A stretch of 64,000 bases of DNA from positions 80,506,028 to 80,570,027 of the forward strand of contig NC_088295.1 in assembly GCF_032854445.1 (NCBI RefSeq). Direction: 5' to 3'. This document shows positions 1-12,309 of the stretch, piece by piece. Within the stretch, counting starts at the first letter, position 1, and the number at the start of each line of letters is the position of its first letter. Both the position numbers and the translations under genes were made by a program. This DNA comes from Liolophura sinensis. Its lineage: Eukaryota; Mollusca; Polyplacophora; Chitonida; Chitonidae. The notes below the pieces were generated by a model. That model did not search any database, had not been told where the DNA came from, and saw nothing but the letters and a program-made list of their open reading frames with translations.

Positions 1-299
1 CTCGAGAGTATTTCACTTGGTAAGTTTTATGATCACAGGAAACCACATTGCCACCTGTCAATGACGAGTAACAAGATATTAGTCATGAAATTTACCATAC
101 AGAAATCTTTCTTCTCATGACAGGGCGATTTGACAGCTGTATTGCTTGAATTACTGCATCAGTGAAGTATCAATGTCTGCATCAGTTTGCACTTCAGATC
201 AACCATTTAAAGGAACAGTGGAACTGTAAGCATGTACTGAACCAAGAGCAATCTGGCCATAAAAGTGAACTTCCTGCAGAAAATGTTTGCTGAGGTGAC

Positions 300-600
300 T
301 TATAGGTATTGACAAGCATTCCAATGTGAACTGATGAGAACTGTATAAACTGGTTCAACCAAATATAGTGGCTGGACGAGCGTTACAGTATGAACTGGTT
401 CAAACTGACACTGGCAAGCGTTCCAATGTACACTTGTTCACACCAGACACGATCACTGACATGCGCAGTAGTGTTCAATCTAAACTTGGTCAAAGTTCGA
501 AAAGTGTTCCAATCAAACCAAACACGATCGCTTGACTGTGTGTCTTCAGCGCAATATGTGCCCTGGTTCAAACCAAACATGGCCGCCGACCAACGTTCTA
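300..600 (+). repeat. Diverged local repeats
   Basis: Words such as GCGTTCCAATGT, ACTGGTTCAAAC and CCAGACACGATCACTGAC versus CCAAACACGATCGCTTGAC recur two to four times in imperfect order. It looks like an old tandem duplication. Open frames on both strands here reflect the repeat. Confidence 0.45.
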
Positions 601-609
601 GTCCGCACT

Positions 610-1160
610 GATCACCTCAAACCCAATGTGAGTAATGACGATCAAATGTTTCGCAGCATTTTGGTAAAAAGTGTCATTTACTACCTTAATGCCACGCTCC
701 CCTGAGCATGTATCTCTTTATTGCGGTGAGTTTAACGCAACATTGTTAGTTTCTTAGCCAATTTCGCGGGTGTCAAAATCTGTCAAAACCAGGAAATAAT
801 TGTATTTTGACACAAGAATAGTGCAGCATGACATTTATTTTCCTCTTGTGGTACACATGCACCTGAGCGTTGTCAGGACAATGACACAAGCGGGAAGCGA
901 AACAAGACATAAAATTTCTCAATGGACCACGGACGTCAAAATCGTGAATGATACGATAATAAAGAGCAATGGCAACATTGTCCTTAATCTGTTTCCCCGC
1001 AGAACAGTTAAAATTGCAGTTGGTATAATTACAATATGCTGATCTTTATCCCGGTGGCTTAGGTGATAGCGTGCTAGCGCAGCACTATGAACTGGAAGTC
1101 TGCGATGCGGTCGCTCTGAGTTTAGGTCTATGCAGTTCATATAGATTTCCTCTCTGGTCG
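610..1160. other. No gene recognised
   Basis: Unique-looking sequence with moderate CpG. Short open frames overlap on both strands with no splice context or known motif. The first 300 bases of the window also hold nothing I can name. Confidence 0.5.
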
Positions 1161-1164
1161 GTCG

Positions 1165-1312
1165 TGTGATAAGGTCTACCAGCAGGCTGGGGATAGTTGT
1201 GGGTTACCCCGGGTTCTACCTGGTTTCCTCCCACCATAATGCTGGTCGCCTTCGTATTCGTGAAATATTCTTGAGTACGGCGTAAAACATCAAGCAAATA
1301 AATATAAATAAC
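1165..1312 (+). mobile_element. SINE 3' part with AAATA tail
   Basis: The stretch contains CCTGGTTTCCTCCCACCATA, then GTGAAATATTCTTGAGTACG, GCGTAAAACATCAA and AAATAAATATAAATA. The same order of words recurs near 23.8, 26.6 and 58.3-58.6 kb. The tRNA-like head is not clear here. Confidence 0.75.
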
Positions 1313-1473
1313 TTATCGGAGGTCCAAGAAGATTCTGTGTCCCCTGCCTTGGACCTCCCTACCGCCAACATCCAAGAAAGACTGTATACCTACCTTTATC
1401 TACACTCCTTCAGACGTCTTGAAGTTCCCCAACTCTAATGCCTGTTTACAGATGTTTTTTTTTTTTTTTGTAT

Positions 1474-1800
1474 GAGTGAGTGAGTGCTTAATGGGGTTTA
1501 ATGTCGACGAAGGAGTCCTTATAGTGTATGTAATGTACCTCTTTGCTGCAGGACGGATTTCCACCGTTCTTTTATTTAGGGCAGCTTCACTGAGACGACT
1601 TACCGAAGGCAAGTTAGCGGCCCCACCCGAGCAATTATACTGATATGGGTCAACCAGTCGTTGCACTTCATCTTACTGCTGAACGCCAAGCAAGGACTTG
1701 TCCCTTTTTTTGGTCATTGGTGTAACGCGACCCAGGACTGAGCCTGGATCTACCGCCCCCGAAGCGTAGGCTCTACTAACTGGGCCATCGGACCGGTACA
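1474..1800 (-). mobile_element. tRNA-derived SINE, near full length, minus strand
   Basis: Read on the minus strand, the element starts with a tRNA-like head. TGGCCCAGTTAGTAGAGC resembles box A, and GGCTCAGTCC, 30-odd bases on, resembles box B. The body includes ACTTGCCTTCGGTAAGTCG and AAAAGAACGGTGGAAATCCG, and it ends in an ACTC-type simple tail. The body matches both copies at 4945-5325. A minus-strand open frame at 1400-1666 comes from this repeat. Confidence 0.8.
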
Positions 1801-1904
1801 TTCGATTTTGAAATTTCATTTTATACAGTGATATATAAGTACGCCTCGCTTACCAATGCAAAAGTGTACGGCTAATATGTATGTATATGTACTAATATCC
1901 ACAT

Positions 1905-2012
1905 AGTCCAGCTCTTGCTGGCTTCCTTTCCGGCAGTACGTGGCAACAAAATACGGATGGTCGTGGGTGTGGCGTAAAACACCAAACAAATAAATAAATA
2001 AATAAAATATCA
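1905..2012 (+). mobile_element. Truncated SINE with AAATA tail
   Basis: GCTGGCTTCCTTTCCGGCAG, then GGCGTAAAACACCAA and a run of AAATA units match the 3' part of the SINE at 23.6 kb. The middle is shortened. Confidence 0.7.
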
Positions 2013-2261
2013 ACGTAACAACGAAATTTGGTTCACTCTTGTTGCAGATTGCACATGCAGTAGTTTTCTTTTTGCGTCTCAAATACCGTTTGATGTTGAT
2101 TTCAGTTCAAATAACTAACGGTACTATGAATTTGTACCCTTTGTTCTTATCACCTTTCATCAATCATTACGTCAAGGTTTGTCACCTTCGTCAGTGTATT
2201 GTCCGCGCCACGTGGTAGGCTATCCACATTGTAATAATTACGTGTCGCACGTAATGTATGT

Positions 2262-2540
2262 AATATACTTTGGGTTTTACGCTTTACCTTTTTTTAGTCA
2301 CTTGACGATGGGGAGTCATTAAGTGTTCGTGTACATTTACTGTGTCTTCTTGTGGCAGGGTGAGGTCATGCCGTCAAAGTGCTGCCGCCTCACCACGGGC
2401 TAGTAAGTGATGATTCCTTACTCCAACCTCTCTGTGTTTTAAAGTCTTTGGTATGACCTGACCCGGGTTTGATCCCGGGTCTCCCAACTTCGAGGCGCAC
2501 GCTCTAATGCCACCGAAGCGGCCTGTGTCGCAAGTAATGC
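2262..2540 (-). mobile_element. tRNA-derived SINE, second family, minus strand
   Basis: On the minus strand the head reads GCTTCGGTGGCATTAGAGCG (box A-like) followed by GGGATCAAACCCGGGTC (box B-like). Next come ATACCAAAGACTTTAAAACA and GTAAGGAATCATCACTTACT. The left end carries a diverged copy of the shared tail (GTCAAGTGACT, then GCGTAAAACCCAAAG). Its head differs from that of the 1474-1800 copy, but the tail is related. Confidence 0.75.
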
Positions 2541-2544
2541 GGCA

Positions 2545-4440
2545 TCTTAAATTGTCTGATAAGACAAGTATATATTTCAAACCCATGTATTTCAAAAGCA
2601 GAGAGATTTGCCAAGATAGAGCGTCTAGCTCTTGTTCAAATACAGAATTATCGACACGATGGAGGGATGACAGCAATGAGATTTCATAATTTTCTGACAT
2701 CAAATTTAATTTTCGTGTCCAACTTTGATGCTAAATCTTTCTGAGACGCCCTCAAAATATGTATCCAATCTGTGGCAAAGATGACATTTTAGGATAATTA
2801 GCACGGCTAATAGTGTTATAACTAATTAAAATAGTGCTAATAATCCATGTACATTATTAAAATCATGTAGTCAATTCGTTGAAGATATAACCAAAAACAT
2901 CCGTCAAAAAAGAAATCTCGACATTACCAGATGTTAACCGCCTTTGGAAATCCGCAGTGGAATACTCTGGCTTCACCTGGTGTTGCCAGCGTCAAGGTGT
3001 TGCGACATTTGTTTGAATGTAACCACATTTGCCATGGATCCTGTAGTTACCGCGGTGAGCTACATGTTTCTGTTACAAGGGAGATAATTCTAAAAGGCGT
3101 TGTTTTGTTTTGGCACCGGGGATTACTTCCCTTTCGCCACCATGGACTGAATGCATTTGGGTGCCCGCGTACGCGTACTCCGGAATGACATTTTCGCGTA
3201 ACTATCTAATATTTCAAGGGGAATACCTAGTATATTATCGCTTAATTGACCAATCCAGTGCTGCTGATCAGAAATATACCAAATGAAAATAATGCACACG
3301 CGGCGAGCATACATTTGACATTTAAACAATTGACGAAATGTTTGTGTCTCCCCAAGCCTCACCCACCTTAAAGGCCCATAAGCGAGGTTTTTGCACTGTT
3401 GACATGTTGTATTATGGACGACACGTATGGTGTACATTCTCAATACTATTGTGGTGTTTTCGAAGTGTTTGTGGCGTTTATCGTCGAAGAACCAAACTAT
3501 ACTGTCTTCTTTCTTCCGGCTGTGTGAAGATCTGTGGCATTAGCGTTTTTCACGTGTTTCCTGTTGCACGTGATTTTTCAACTGTAGGATTTTTGCCTGA
3601 AAGGCATAAAAAGCAAAAAAGTATCTTGCAGATTTTTACGAAGGACATGGTGTGCAGTGTAGCGGGAAGACTCCACTCATGTGCGGTGGGGCGCCACTAA
3701 TGAGCCCAACCCGCTAGCTCCGTACAACCAGGGTAGTCCTCTTGCGCACTGCCTCTCATCGCCTGCGGTGCCATCTATCGCTTACGTCACCTTACTGATG
3801 GTTTACAACATGCCACTGTGGATTCGCCTGAAGCTATGTGGTATCGCGCTTCCGATTTTAATCACAACATGTAGCCATAATTTATTTTCACCTAATGGGA
3901 AAACCTGCTTAAGTGTTAATTTGAACTTCAGTAAACACACAAAAACTGCTCTTCATCAAGTAAAAATTTCCCTGTTACATTTCCGTGCACAAACTACTGA
4001 TCTTGATCATTTCCAGATTTTTGCTGGCACTTAAGGAAATAGGGGAACTTTGCTTCACGAGGCAAAAACAAAAATAAGTGAGGCAATTTTTGAAATGAGG
4101 ATAACAGCTTTCAATTATAATTTCTATTCTTCCGTCCATTCCATTCTTTTAGTGTTTAATAATAGATGTGTTGGTGACAAGGCTCCATCATGGTGCAGCT
4201 CCGTCGATCCAGCCTTGGGGTATGCCGTGTAACAGTTATATAAGGTTGATGTCCTCTGCACATAATCCCATTAACAAATGTGAGTGATTACACTGCACAT
4301 GTATGTACCAAATACAGCAGGTCGTACATACAGGGGCCCCTCCAAGTATTCACAAAACAACAGGTTATGTAGCGATAAAGCCGCGTCCTCAGGGTGAGGT
4401 CTGTCGTATCGACCCGTAGTATCGACCCGTTGTCTCGACC
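2545..4440. other. CpG-rich unique stretch, no gene assigned
   Basis: CpG is frequent from about 3.1 to 3.8 kb. Two overlapping + frames of 120 and 117 codons occur at 3338-3700 and 3681-4034, but neither resembles a known protein and both are rich in C, H, F and L. TTACGTCACC near 3783 resembles a CRE site. This could be a promoter region, but nothing proves it. Confidence 0.4.
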
Positions 4441-4444
4441 CGTC

Positions 4445-4944
4445 GATTGGGAGAAAAGTATGTCCTAAATGTGTAAGATTGGGAGCAAAATGTCCCCTAT
4501 ACAAGCAGAAGATTGGGAGCAGAATGTCCCCTATACAAGCAGAAGATTTGGAGCAAAATAGATGTAGAAGATTGAGAGCAAAATGTCCCCATATAAGTGT
4601 AGAAGATTGGGAGCAAAATGTCCCCTATACAAGCAGAAGATTGGGAGCAAAATAGATGTAGAAGATTGGGAGCAAAATGTTCCCATAAGAATGTAGAAGA
4701 TTGGGAGCAAAATGTCCCCTATACAAGCAGAAGATTGGGAGCAAAATAGATGCAGAAGATTAGGAGCAAAATGTCCCCATATAAATGTAGAAGATTGGGA
4801 GCAAAATGTCCCCTATACAAGCAGAAGATTGGGAGCAAAATAGATGTAGAAGATTGGGAGCAAAATGTCCCCATACAAATGTAGAAGATTGGGAGCAAAA
4901 TGTCCCCTATACAAGCAAAAGATTGGGAGCAAAATAGATGTAGA
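4445..4944. repeat. Higher-order minisatellite built from three sub-units
   Basis: All sub-units begin GAAGATTGGGAGCAAAAT. They differ in the following part: A (about 34 bases, ...CCCCTATACAAGCA), B (about 25, ...AGATGTA) and C (about 35, ...CCCCATATAAATGTA). After a diverged start the order is A A B C A B C A B C A B C A B, giving a 94-base higher-order unit. The array abuts the left tail of an inverted SINE pair at 4945. A minus-strand open frame across it (4719-4994) is only repeat translation. Confidence 0.93.
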
Positions 4945-5325
4945 GTGAGTGCGTGCTTGGGGTTTAACGTCGTACTCAACAATTTTTCAGTCATATGACG
5001 ACGAAGGAATCTTTAGGGTGCATGTACGTGTAACGTGCCTCCTTGTAGCAGGACGGATTTCCACCGCTCTTTTATTTAGTGCTGCTTCACCGAGACGACT
5101 TACCGAAGGCAAGTTACCGAAGGCCGATAAATTGTCAGCCACAACACTATGACGCTCATCTTCAAATATGTCCATCTGCCTCGATGGCTCAGTTTATAAA
5201 AGAGCGGTGGAAATCCGCTCAGCAAAAAAGGAGACACATTACACATACATGCACTCCTTCGTCGTCATATGACTGAAAAATTGTTAAGTATGACGATAAA
5301 AACCCTAAGCACTCACTCAAATATG
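4945..5325. mobile_element. Two truncated SINE copies in inverted orientation
   Basis: The left copy (about 4945-5125) reads tail to head, with GTGAGTGC, GGGTTTAACGTCGTACTCAA, TCATATGACGACGAAGGA and GATTTCCACCGCTCTTTTAT. The right copy (about 5195-5325) is its reverse complement, with GAGCGGTGGAAATC, TCCTTCGTCGTCATATGACT and CACTCACTC. The pair can fold into a hairpin with arms of about 130 bases. Short open frames here are explained by the SINE. The left copy is related to the longer SINE at 1474-1800. Confidence 0.85.
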
Positions 5326-5329
5326 TCCA

Positions 5330-8300
5330 CAATTCAAAACAGATAGCTATATTTGCTTCCGCTTTATTTCAGAAAACACTGTAAATGATTATATTAAAAA
5401 AGTAATAAGTATCTTTCGCTCTTGTCCATGCCACGTTATGTCATACAAGCAGCTATATAAAGGAAAGCAGCATCATTCTTTGATGCACTTATATGCAACC
5501 ATGCCAGCTAGAACGAAATCCCAAAAGCATGGATAACTTTACAAACGCTTTTCTATAAATGAAAACGAGTGGAATACTAGTATATATAACATTTATAACG
5601 GTGATATAATAATTATACCCTGTTTTGCTGCCACTATGTGCAATTAAGGTAACAGGCCATGCAAGTATACTGGTTGACATAGGTGTCTGCCTATAAAGTG
5701 ACAAGGCGTTGTGTCACGTGTCTTCGGCATGGTGTTCCAGTTGTAAACGTGTCGCCATTGGTACCTGTCTGTAACATGCAGGCACTGTCATAAAATAATG
5801 TTGGGACTGAAATGATGCTAAAAGCCAGATTAAACCTCCATATACAAACAGTCTAGCTGAAATCCTAGAACCATGACTATCATTAGCCGTCTGTTGCGAA
5901 TGCGTCCGTGAGGAATAAAATGTTAGCGGACAGAGGTCAGCACTAGGTTTGATTTAATGTTATCGAAATCTGAAATAACGCACAGGCAGTTGGCTTGTAT
6001 ACAAGTTAGCATCAGACATGTTTTTCGTTATTAAAACAATTAATTTGGGCTACGCTTACATTTGTTATTCGAATAGAGAATACCAAGCTATTACCAGATT
6101 CGATTGTCAAGCCTCAAACAACTTCTAGCACCGAGTTCGTCTTTTAAATTCATATCTCCGGTGACATGCTGGCTTGAACATGGTCTTACAGCACGTTATT
6201 CGCTTTCGAATATCAAAGAGGATTGTGAACATAGCTCAGTGTGATCAGATGTATTCTACAGGTATGTATAAATTTTGTTTTATTTGCATCTCGCTTCCAT
6301 GGGCGTTTCAGTATATATCGCTTTACGTACCGATACCATTTGGCGTCTTGCATTTGACTTCTTTATTCGCCTGTATGTAGAAGTTTTATGTAAAGGAACC
6401 TTAATCACCGTGCCATAACACATACAGGTACATGTAAACATGTTAGAACTTTAGAACGAAATTCATGTACGCACAAATATCATATAAGAGATCCCTGGAC
6501 TCTCGCCCATTGGGCTGGGATGGTGTTGTCTATGCGTCATTCATAAATATAATCTTATAAATGGCAACACAAGGTCAAAAAAGATTTGGCGTAGCTCTGT
6601 AAATCCTACATTATATACACGACGTATACACGGATTACGCGCTGTTTTTTCATCCAGTGAGGATACCACCTACATGTATGAAAAGATTGTACAAAAATGT
6701 AGCTTAGGGTGAAAATGTCTTCAAATCGCTTTAATTCTAACATTGCTATACGAGACTACACCTTTGGACATACGTAAGTTTTACTGTGAAATTTTGTCAG
6801 TTCTATAGCAGGCACAAATATATGTAGCACTATGTAATTATCTCTTCAGTTAGGTTTCAAATTAACCCGTTTTACACAACAAATCATGCAACGGTTGTGA
6901 TGAAAAAATCTCCCGGATAGGCCTGGGCCGTGCGTGCACTTGATTTAACGGCTGTTTGTATCCTCAATTCATTACGCAAGTCTTCCCGCTATACTCGGTT
7001 GGCTGACATATCCCGAGTTCCTGCTCAATATGATGAATGTGATGAGGCGAGCCTGTCGCTGAAGGCTCATGTTTTTATTCCTTCCTTCAGAATTACGTGC
7101 CAGCGAGCTTTTCTAGAGTTGGCACAGCGCCAAACCGCTGGGAGCTAGAGGAACGCAATTATCAGCAACGTCCTTCACCTTGGCCACAGTCTTGTGAACA
7201 CACGTCACATCCAGACACATACACGTTAAACATGTCAATGTTATGGATAAAAAAGCTGACATTTCTTGATAAAGTACATACAATGCGTTTAATTTAAGTG
7301 CCGATATATCAGTGACGCGTATTTTTCTTCCTGCATCGCTTGTCACATAGTGTCAGTTTTATAACAATTATACTTTAATATACGCATACAAACATATGCA
7401 TATCCGTATATTCCTGCACCCATAGTTTACTTACCGTCATCTTAGAAGTGAAAAAGTTTTGGGTATGGCGTTAAAGAGCATCACATAAAAACAAATATGA
7501 GTATATAGCGGATATAGATGGAGAGTTCTAATAGCCACTTTCATTATGTAAAACCATGAATTGGTGTTCCTTTTAATTTCCTTATTGATCGCTAGACTTA
7601 CTCATTATTGATAAAATTGTGTTGACGTCTACACAGTTTCTATACTCGTCAGATTCGACATGAATTAAGATATGTATTTAGATTTGCTTGAGCAGTTACC
7701 TGTAATCTGTTTTTGATAGTCAGTTGACACTACACATTGCAATAACGTGTGCATGACGTGCCTGAATAGAAAGCCATGGCGAGGGGTATCGGCAATGGGA
7801 AGGTGGTGTTGTGAGGAACGTGCCCAGAAAAACAAGAATACGCCCAACCGATTGATATTTATGTACACAGTAATTAAATAATATGGTAACATAAACACAA
7901 AGTTTGAGTGATGTCAGAATGTATTCTCTTATTATGACATATTCAACACAATGTTCTGTTAGTGCAATACTACCATTATGTTAACAGAATACATTCACGG
8001 GTCACTAAGATTAACAGATTATAATGTATATAGTATTGTGACAGATATGTTCCAAGTCAATCATACAATACCAGGGAAAGTGTAAGTCATATCCTTGCAT
8101 AAGCTGGTGTACACGTTTTTCATTATACATAATCATGTTTATTTTGATGTACCGGTAACAGTCGACAAGGAATCATGTGATGGACACCATGTAATTACGG
8201 TTGATCCCAAGACTGTCTGTGGTTATATACGCTCACAGGACCGTTAGTTTCTTTTACGCTGTCCACACCGAGATTATGCGAGACAATGCGAGAGTGTTGT

Positions 8301-9830
8301 GAGTGAAATGTAAATGACAGCGAAACAAGGGTTCACTGTGAAGTCACCCTTTGTTGATATCAAGGGTTTTCTGCATGCTTTTTGTCAGATTTTCAACAAG
8401 AGACAATGATATCCTGTAATGGCGAGCTTTCACTGCCATGCATCTTTCACATCATGTCATAACCAGGAAACAATGCCCAGACGCTTGCACAGGATAAGAG
8501 TATATAATCATAATATCTTTTAATTCCCCCAGGTTTAGCCTTGAGGAATGGTCTCCTCGATGAAACTGACTGCTAGTATGTTCATATTTGGGCGTGAAAT
8601 TCATGTAAGGTCAAATCATGCTGTAGAAAGAGATTTACCGGTTTTCATTTACTCTCGTCTGCACGTGTTACACGCTCTATCACACTGAACAAAATTTCTC
8701 TCCGAGAAGCGGGATTTCACATTACATGTTGTAGCGATCAGTGTTGTAATTTGTAATTGGAATGGATATTAATTAGGGGCAGCATTTAAAATGCCTTGTC
8801 AGTTTATTGTGCAATTTTCCATCTTGTCGGCTTACCATATGCGTACCATTAAAATTTTCTTAAATTGTTATTCTGGTATTCTGTTGACATTTATTCCAAA
8901 TGAATATGCGCCGTATCCCCTTATTTGTGCCCCAATTATAAGAAAATAAATGTCTCTCAACTGCTTGAGGTAAATTTGTAGTACAATATAGAACATTTCC
9001 CAACAAAATTCAGTGATGGAGGCTGGATGGCAACTTAAATACAATAGGCAATTTAACATTACTGCATCAAAGTTCAATATGTTTATGTGTGTGGATGTAA
9101 AGCTGATCTCATGTGGTGTAATAGAGTATCAGTTACTACTGAACACATCGATTTTCAGCTTCATTTTGAGGGTGAGTGGACATGTAAATATTACGTGTCC
9201 ATTAATCCTACGAAACGCACACAAGTGTCCTCTCTTTTGTTTGTTCAGAAAGACAAAAGCACAAAGGAATCCATCTATAATCGTAGGCATTACACAAACA
9301 TGTGCGGTGTACAATTTGTCCCTCCCAACCATTAGTGCATGAGTACCTTAATTCTTAGTACATGTACATACTGTATAAGGATTTACGCAACGCCTGTTTA
9401 TCCCAGCTGTGAACTTACGTAGGGAGATAAAACATAAAAAAAAAAAAATGTAAATACACTATACAAAATCATGGTCTCAAAATTAATTTGTGTTATATGC
9501 TACAGCATTGTGATGTCTTCCAAATATGAATCTACACCCATACCTATTTGCTCGAATAGGCAAATTATGATTCCTGTTGTGTGCAAGAAAATATAGTAAA
9601 TGCACGGTCTGATAACTAACACATACGCAGGTCACTACGCCAGTTTAATTCCAGAGAAAGATCACATTTTGGCTATGGCAGACCTGGACCTGTTTAGACA
9701 AACTGTCATCACCGATGACTGTTTCATCTGGCACCAGCATCGCAAATCTATTGCCAATAGACTTCTACCAACATGAAAAAGAATTCAACATTAATATGGT
9801 ACAGGAGAAGTTCGCTTGAGCCAACTGCAT
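5330..9830. other. Gene-free stretch
   Basis: Moderate CpG and no recognisable coding or RNA gene. It holds a SINE tail fragment (7447-7496), an 11 bp inverted pair GAATGTATTCT/AGAATACATTC near 7917 and 7986, and a near-palindrome GGACATGTAA...GTGTCC near 9178. Overlapping open frames on both strands around 9.0-9.3 kb look like chance. Confidence 0.5.
7447..7496 (+). mobile_element. Decayed SINE tail fragment
   Basis: GTGAAAAAGTTTTGGGTATG, GCGTTAAAGAGCATCA and ATAAAAACAAAT line up with the common SINE tail (GTGAAATATTCTTGAGTACG, GCGTAAAACACCAA, AAATAAAT). No head is visible. Confidence 0.45.
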
Positions 9831-9834
9831 AAAT

Positions 9835-10505
9835 ATAGGCCTGTATATCCTTGATATAATCAGCCCAAAGCTAAGCTGGACGTTCCTACTGGAACGCCCA
9901 GCTTCGGTCATATGGACTTCCACGTGGACAATTTCACTGAAAAAACCGGCTCGAACCATATCTTATTTTTGCTATCCACCGATTCCCTAAAACGCCTGCA
10001 ATGTAATATTTCAAAGCCATCATTGGTAAACCATCTTTCAACAGTAATCTAGCCGTTTAAACTTTCGAATCGTACATCTCAAATCAACGTCTGCCATGTT
10101 CGGGATTTTTTTTTTCATCTTTGGGCAGGGTGGATGGGCCGCGAAAATCTTATCCCACAATATTCTTTTTACAGGGCATGCAATTCTTAAAGAAGATGTT
10201 GGGTAGGATAAAATGTTCTCGGCCAATCACCTTGCCCGAAGTTGAAAAAAAATTCCAAATATGGTTTACGTTAATTTGAGCAATTCGAAAGTTTAAGCGG
10301 CTGGATTACTGTTAAAGATGGTTTACCAATGCTGGCTTTGACATATTACAAAAGTAATAGCAAAAGTAAGGTAGGGTTCGAACCATTTTTTTTTTGGAGT
10401 GAAATTGTCCGCGTGGAAGAGTATATGAGCGAAGGTGGGCGTTACGGCAGGAACGTCCAGCTTAGCTTTGGGCTACGGTATGATGGCATATGTAAGCTTG
10501 TTGTG
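9835..10505. mobile_element. Large foldback element with arms of about 320 bases
   Basis: The left arm from about 9835 is matched by the reverse complement of the sequence up to about 10505, meeting at GCATGC (10176-10181). Examples are AGCCCAAAGCTAAGCTGGAC on the left against GTCCAGCTTAGCTTTGGGCT on the right, and CATTGGTAAACCATCTTT against AAAGATGGTTTACCAATG. The arms are perhaps 75-85% matched with small indels. No transposase is present. The two arms encode similar short open frames on opposite strands, both carrying RNVQLSFGL, which is a by-product of the inversion. Confidence 0.85.
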
Positions 10506-11409
10506 GTATAATGGCTATGCTCTGTGCCTCATGGTGAATTAATTGGACTTTATGGTAACACAAATGAAAGTGGTCAGAACTGAACAAGTTACGTTGTTTT
10601 TCTAGCCAGAGATAAGGCTGGTGTTTTATCGTAAACACCATCAGTTGTGATCGTCATGGAAATGGTTAAGCCTTCTGTTGTATTGCAAATAGCCGGCAAT
10701 AGTTAAGCAAAGCGGAAGAAAGCTCGACCATCCCTCCATCAACATTTCTCTCATGCATGTAAATTATCTGAAAACGCATCGAAACCAGATCTGAGGATCG
10801 AAAGGTTAAGGCCTGGAAATATTTCTGGTGCGTGTGTACCATGTGGTTTGGCAAAGGTGGCATCACATGACAGAGACTACGCACGTGACATTGAGGAAGT
10901 GTAAGTGGAGACGATGGAGTTTCTTGGTCTTGTTTTCTCCAAGTAAGTAAAAATGAGATCCAAAAAGGTTTGGCCGGTGTAAGTATCTATGTATGAAGTG
11001 CATACTAGAACTGTTGGAGTAGCGAAGTCACAAATCTGAGGTGCGCTAAATAAGTTTATGTATTACTACAACAACAACACCATTATTAGATGAGCCACAC
11101 GTAAACAGCATGGTACTGAATTTAAAAGTTACGGCATCGAAAATAATTTCACCCACATTAAAAGTTAATGGAATAAATAAAAAGGTACAGTTTACTTTAT
11201 GACTCACGACAACGTGACTTTTGACCTTAGTTTTGAACGAGGGAATTTTGTCCTGTGTGAACTTTTTGCACTAAATAACTCATTAACTGCGACATTTTGG
11301 AAGCTCCGGGCATAATTATCCACAGTTTTTGGCAAGATGAGATTCGAGCACGAGCTATGCAAAAGGTCAAAATCACAGAATTAACGCATCGTTTTCTTCT
11401 GTGACATTG

Positions 11410-11455
11410 CAGTGTATGTGTACTTCATATGTGCTTTATGAGCACACATACACTG
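11410..11455. other. 12 bp stem hairpin
   Basis: CAGTGTATGTGT (11410-11421) and ACACATACACTG (11444-11455) are exact inverted copies with a 22-base loop, just outside the MITE-like element. Confidence 0.85.
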
Positions 11456-11469
11456 TTTACTGTGTGTGA

Positions 11470-12025
11470 CCAGAAGTCTATTACCTAGAAGTATGCAACT
11501 TCCCTATGGCTAGTCTCCCCGGCACTTTACAATTTTCTTCCATCTGTAACATGTTATGTTATGTTATGTATCTGCGCAGCCATTTATTTTTTCACTCTGT
11601 TGCCCAGCTAACTATTGAGAAACAGCTGATGCATGATGGGATTCAAACATGGTTCTGTTGAAGTAGACTTAAAAAAATTATGACAAACAGAAAGTTATGT
11701 AAAAGGACAACAATGTCTTTGATTTTAATTGTTTTAGAGTTGCTTGGAAATATAAAAATAGTCAATGAGTTTATATCTACATACAAACAATGGTTATCAA
11801 AATTGTAGTTTTTAAATACAGAATTTCGGTTTCAAGTTGTGTCCAGTTCTTGTAGCAGCCATTTTCAGTTAGATTTCCCATGATTCAGTTCACAATTTCA
11901 ACCCATGAGGTTGGTATTTTTCTCCACCAGGTGTGCGTGAGCTTCTGCAGATGACGTGACATGTGTACTGTGCCGTGGAGACTAGCTATAGGGAAGTTGC
12001 ATACTTCTAGGTAATAGACCTCTGC
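11470..12025. mobile_element. Non-autonomous DNA transposon (MITE-like) with long inverted ends
   Basis: The left end 11475-11525 and the right end 11970-12020 are inverted copies of 51 bases with three mismatches, sharing TCTATTACCTAGAAGTATGC and AACTTCCCTAT. A further CAGA/TCTG extends the match to 11471 and 12024. The 5-base word TGTGA flanks both sides (11465-11469 and 12026-12030) and may be the target-site duplication, although the left copy lies in a TG run. The interior has no transposase frame. The superfamily is not assigned. Confidence 0.75.
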
Positions 12026-12309
12026 TGTGAGGTATTAAAGGAAAGAATAAAAGAGTTCATAGCTTTGGACCGTCTTGTTACAAGCAGGAAGGAGTTTTAT
12101 GAGTTCCTCATTAGGGATGTTTGAATGCGAAACAGCATATTTTGGGGGAAAAGAGAGTACAAGGGAGTTTGGATATTTTGATATTTATCTTTTACCATTA
12201 ATTTGATTGGTAGTTAACCTTTGTCACATCCCTTCAATACAAATGTGGGAATGCATATATTTCAGTTAGCCAGAATCAAACGCATAAACCAACACTTGTC
12301 ATATCAGCT

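Noticed and set aside
1400-1666. Minus-strand frame sharing NLPSVSRL and EAALNKR with a frame at 4987-5175
   Set aside because: The apparent protein family is the same SINE body translated twice.
3338-4034. Two adjacent + strand frames of 120 and 117 codons
   Set aside because: No motif, no similarity I can recall, and composition like translated non-coding DNA. The CpG level alone does not prove coding.
9765-10511. Two frames on opposite strands sharing RNVQLSFGL
   Set aside because: They are the two arms of the foldback element, not related genes.
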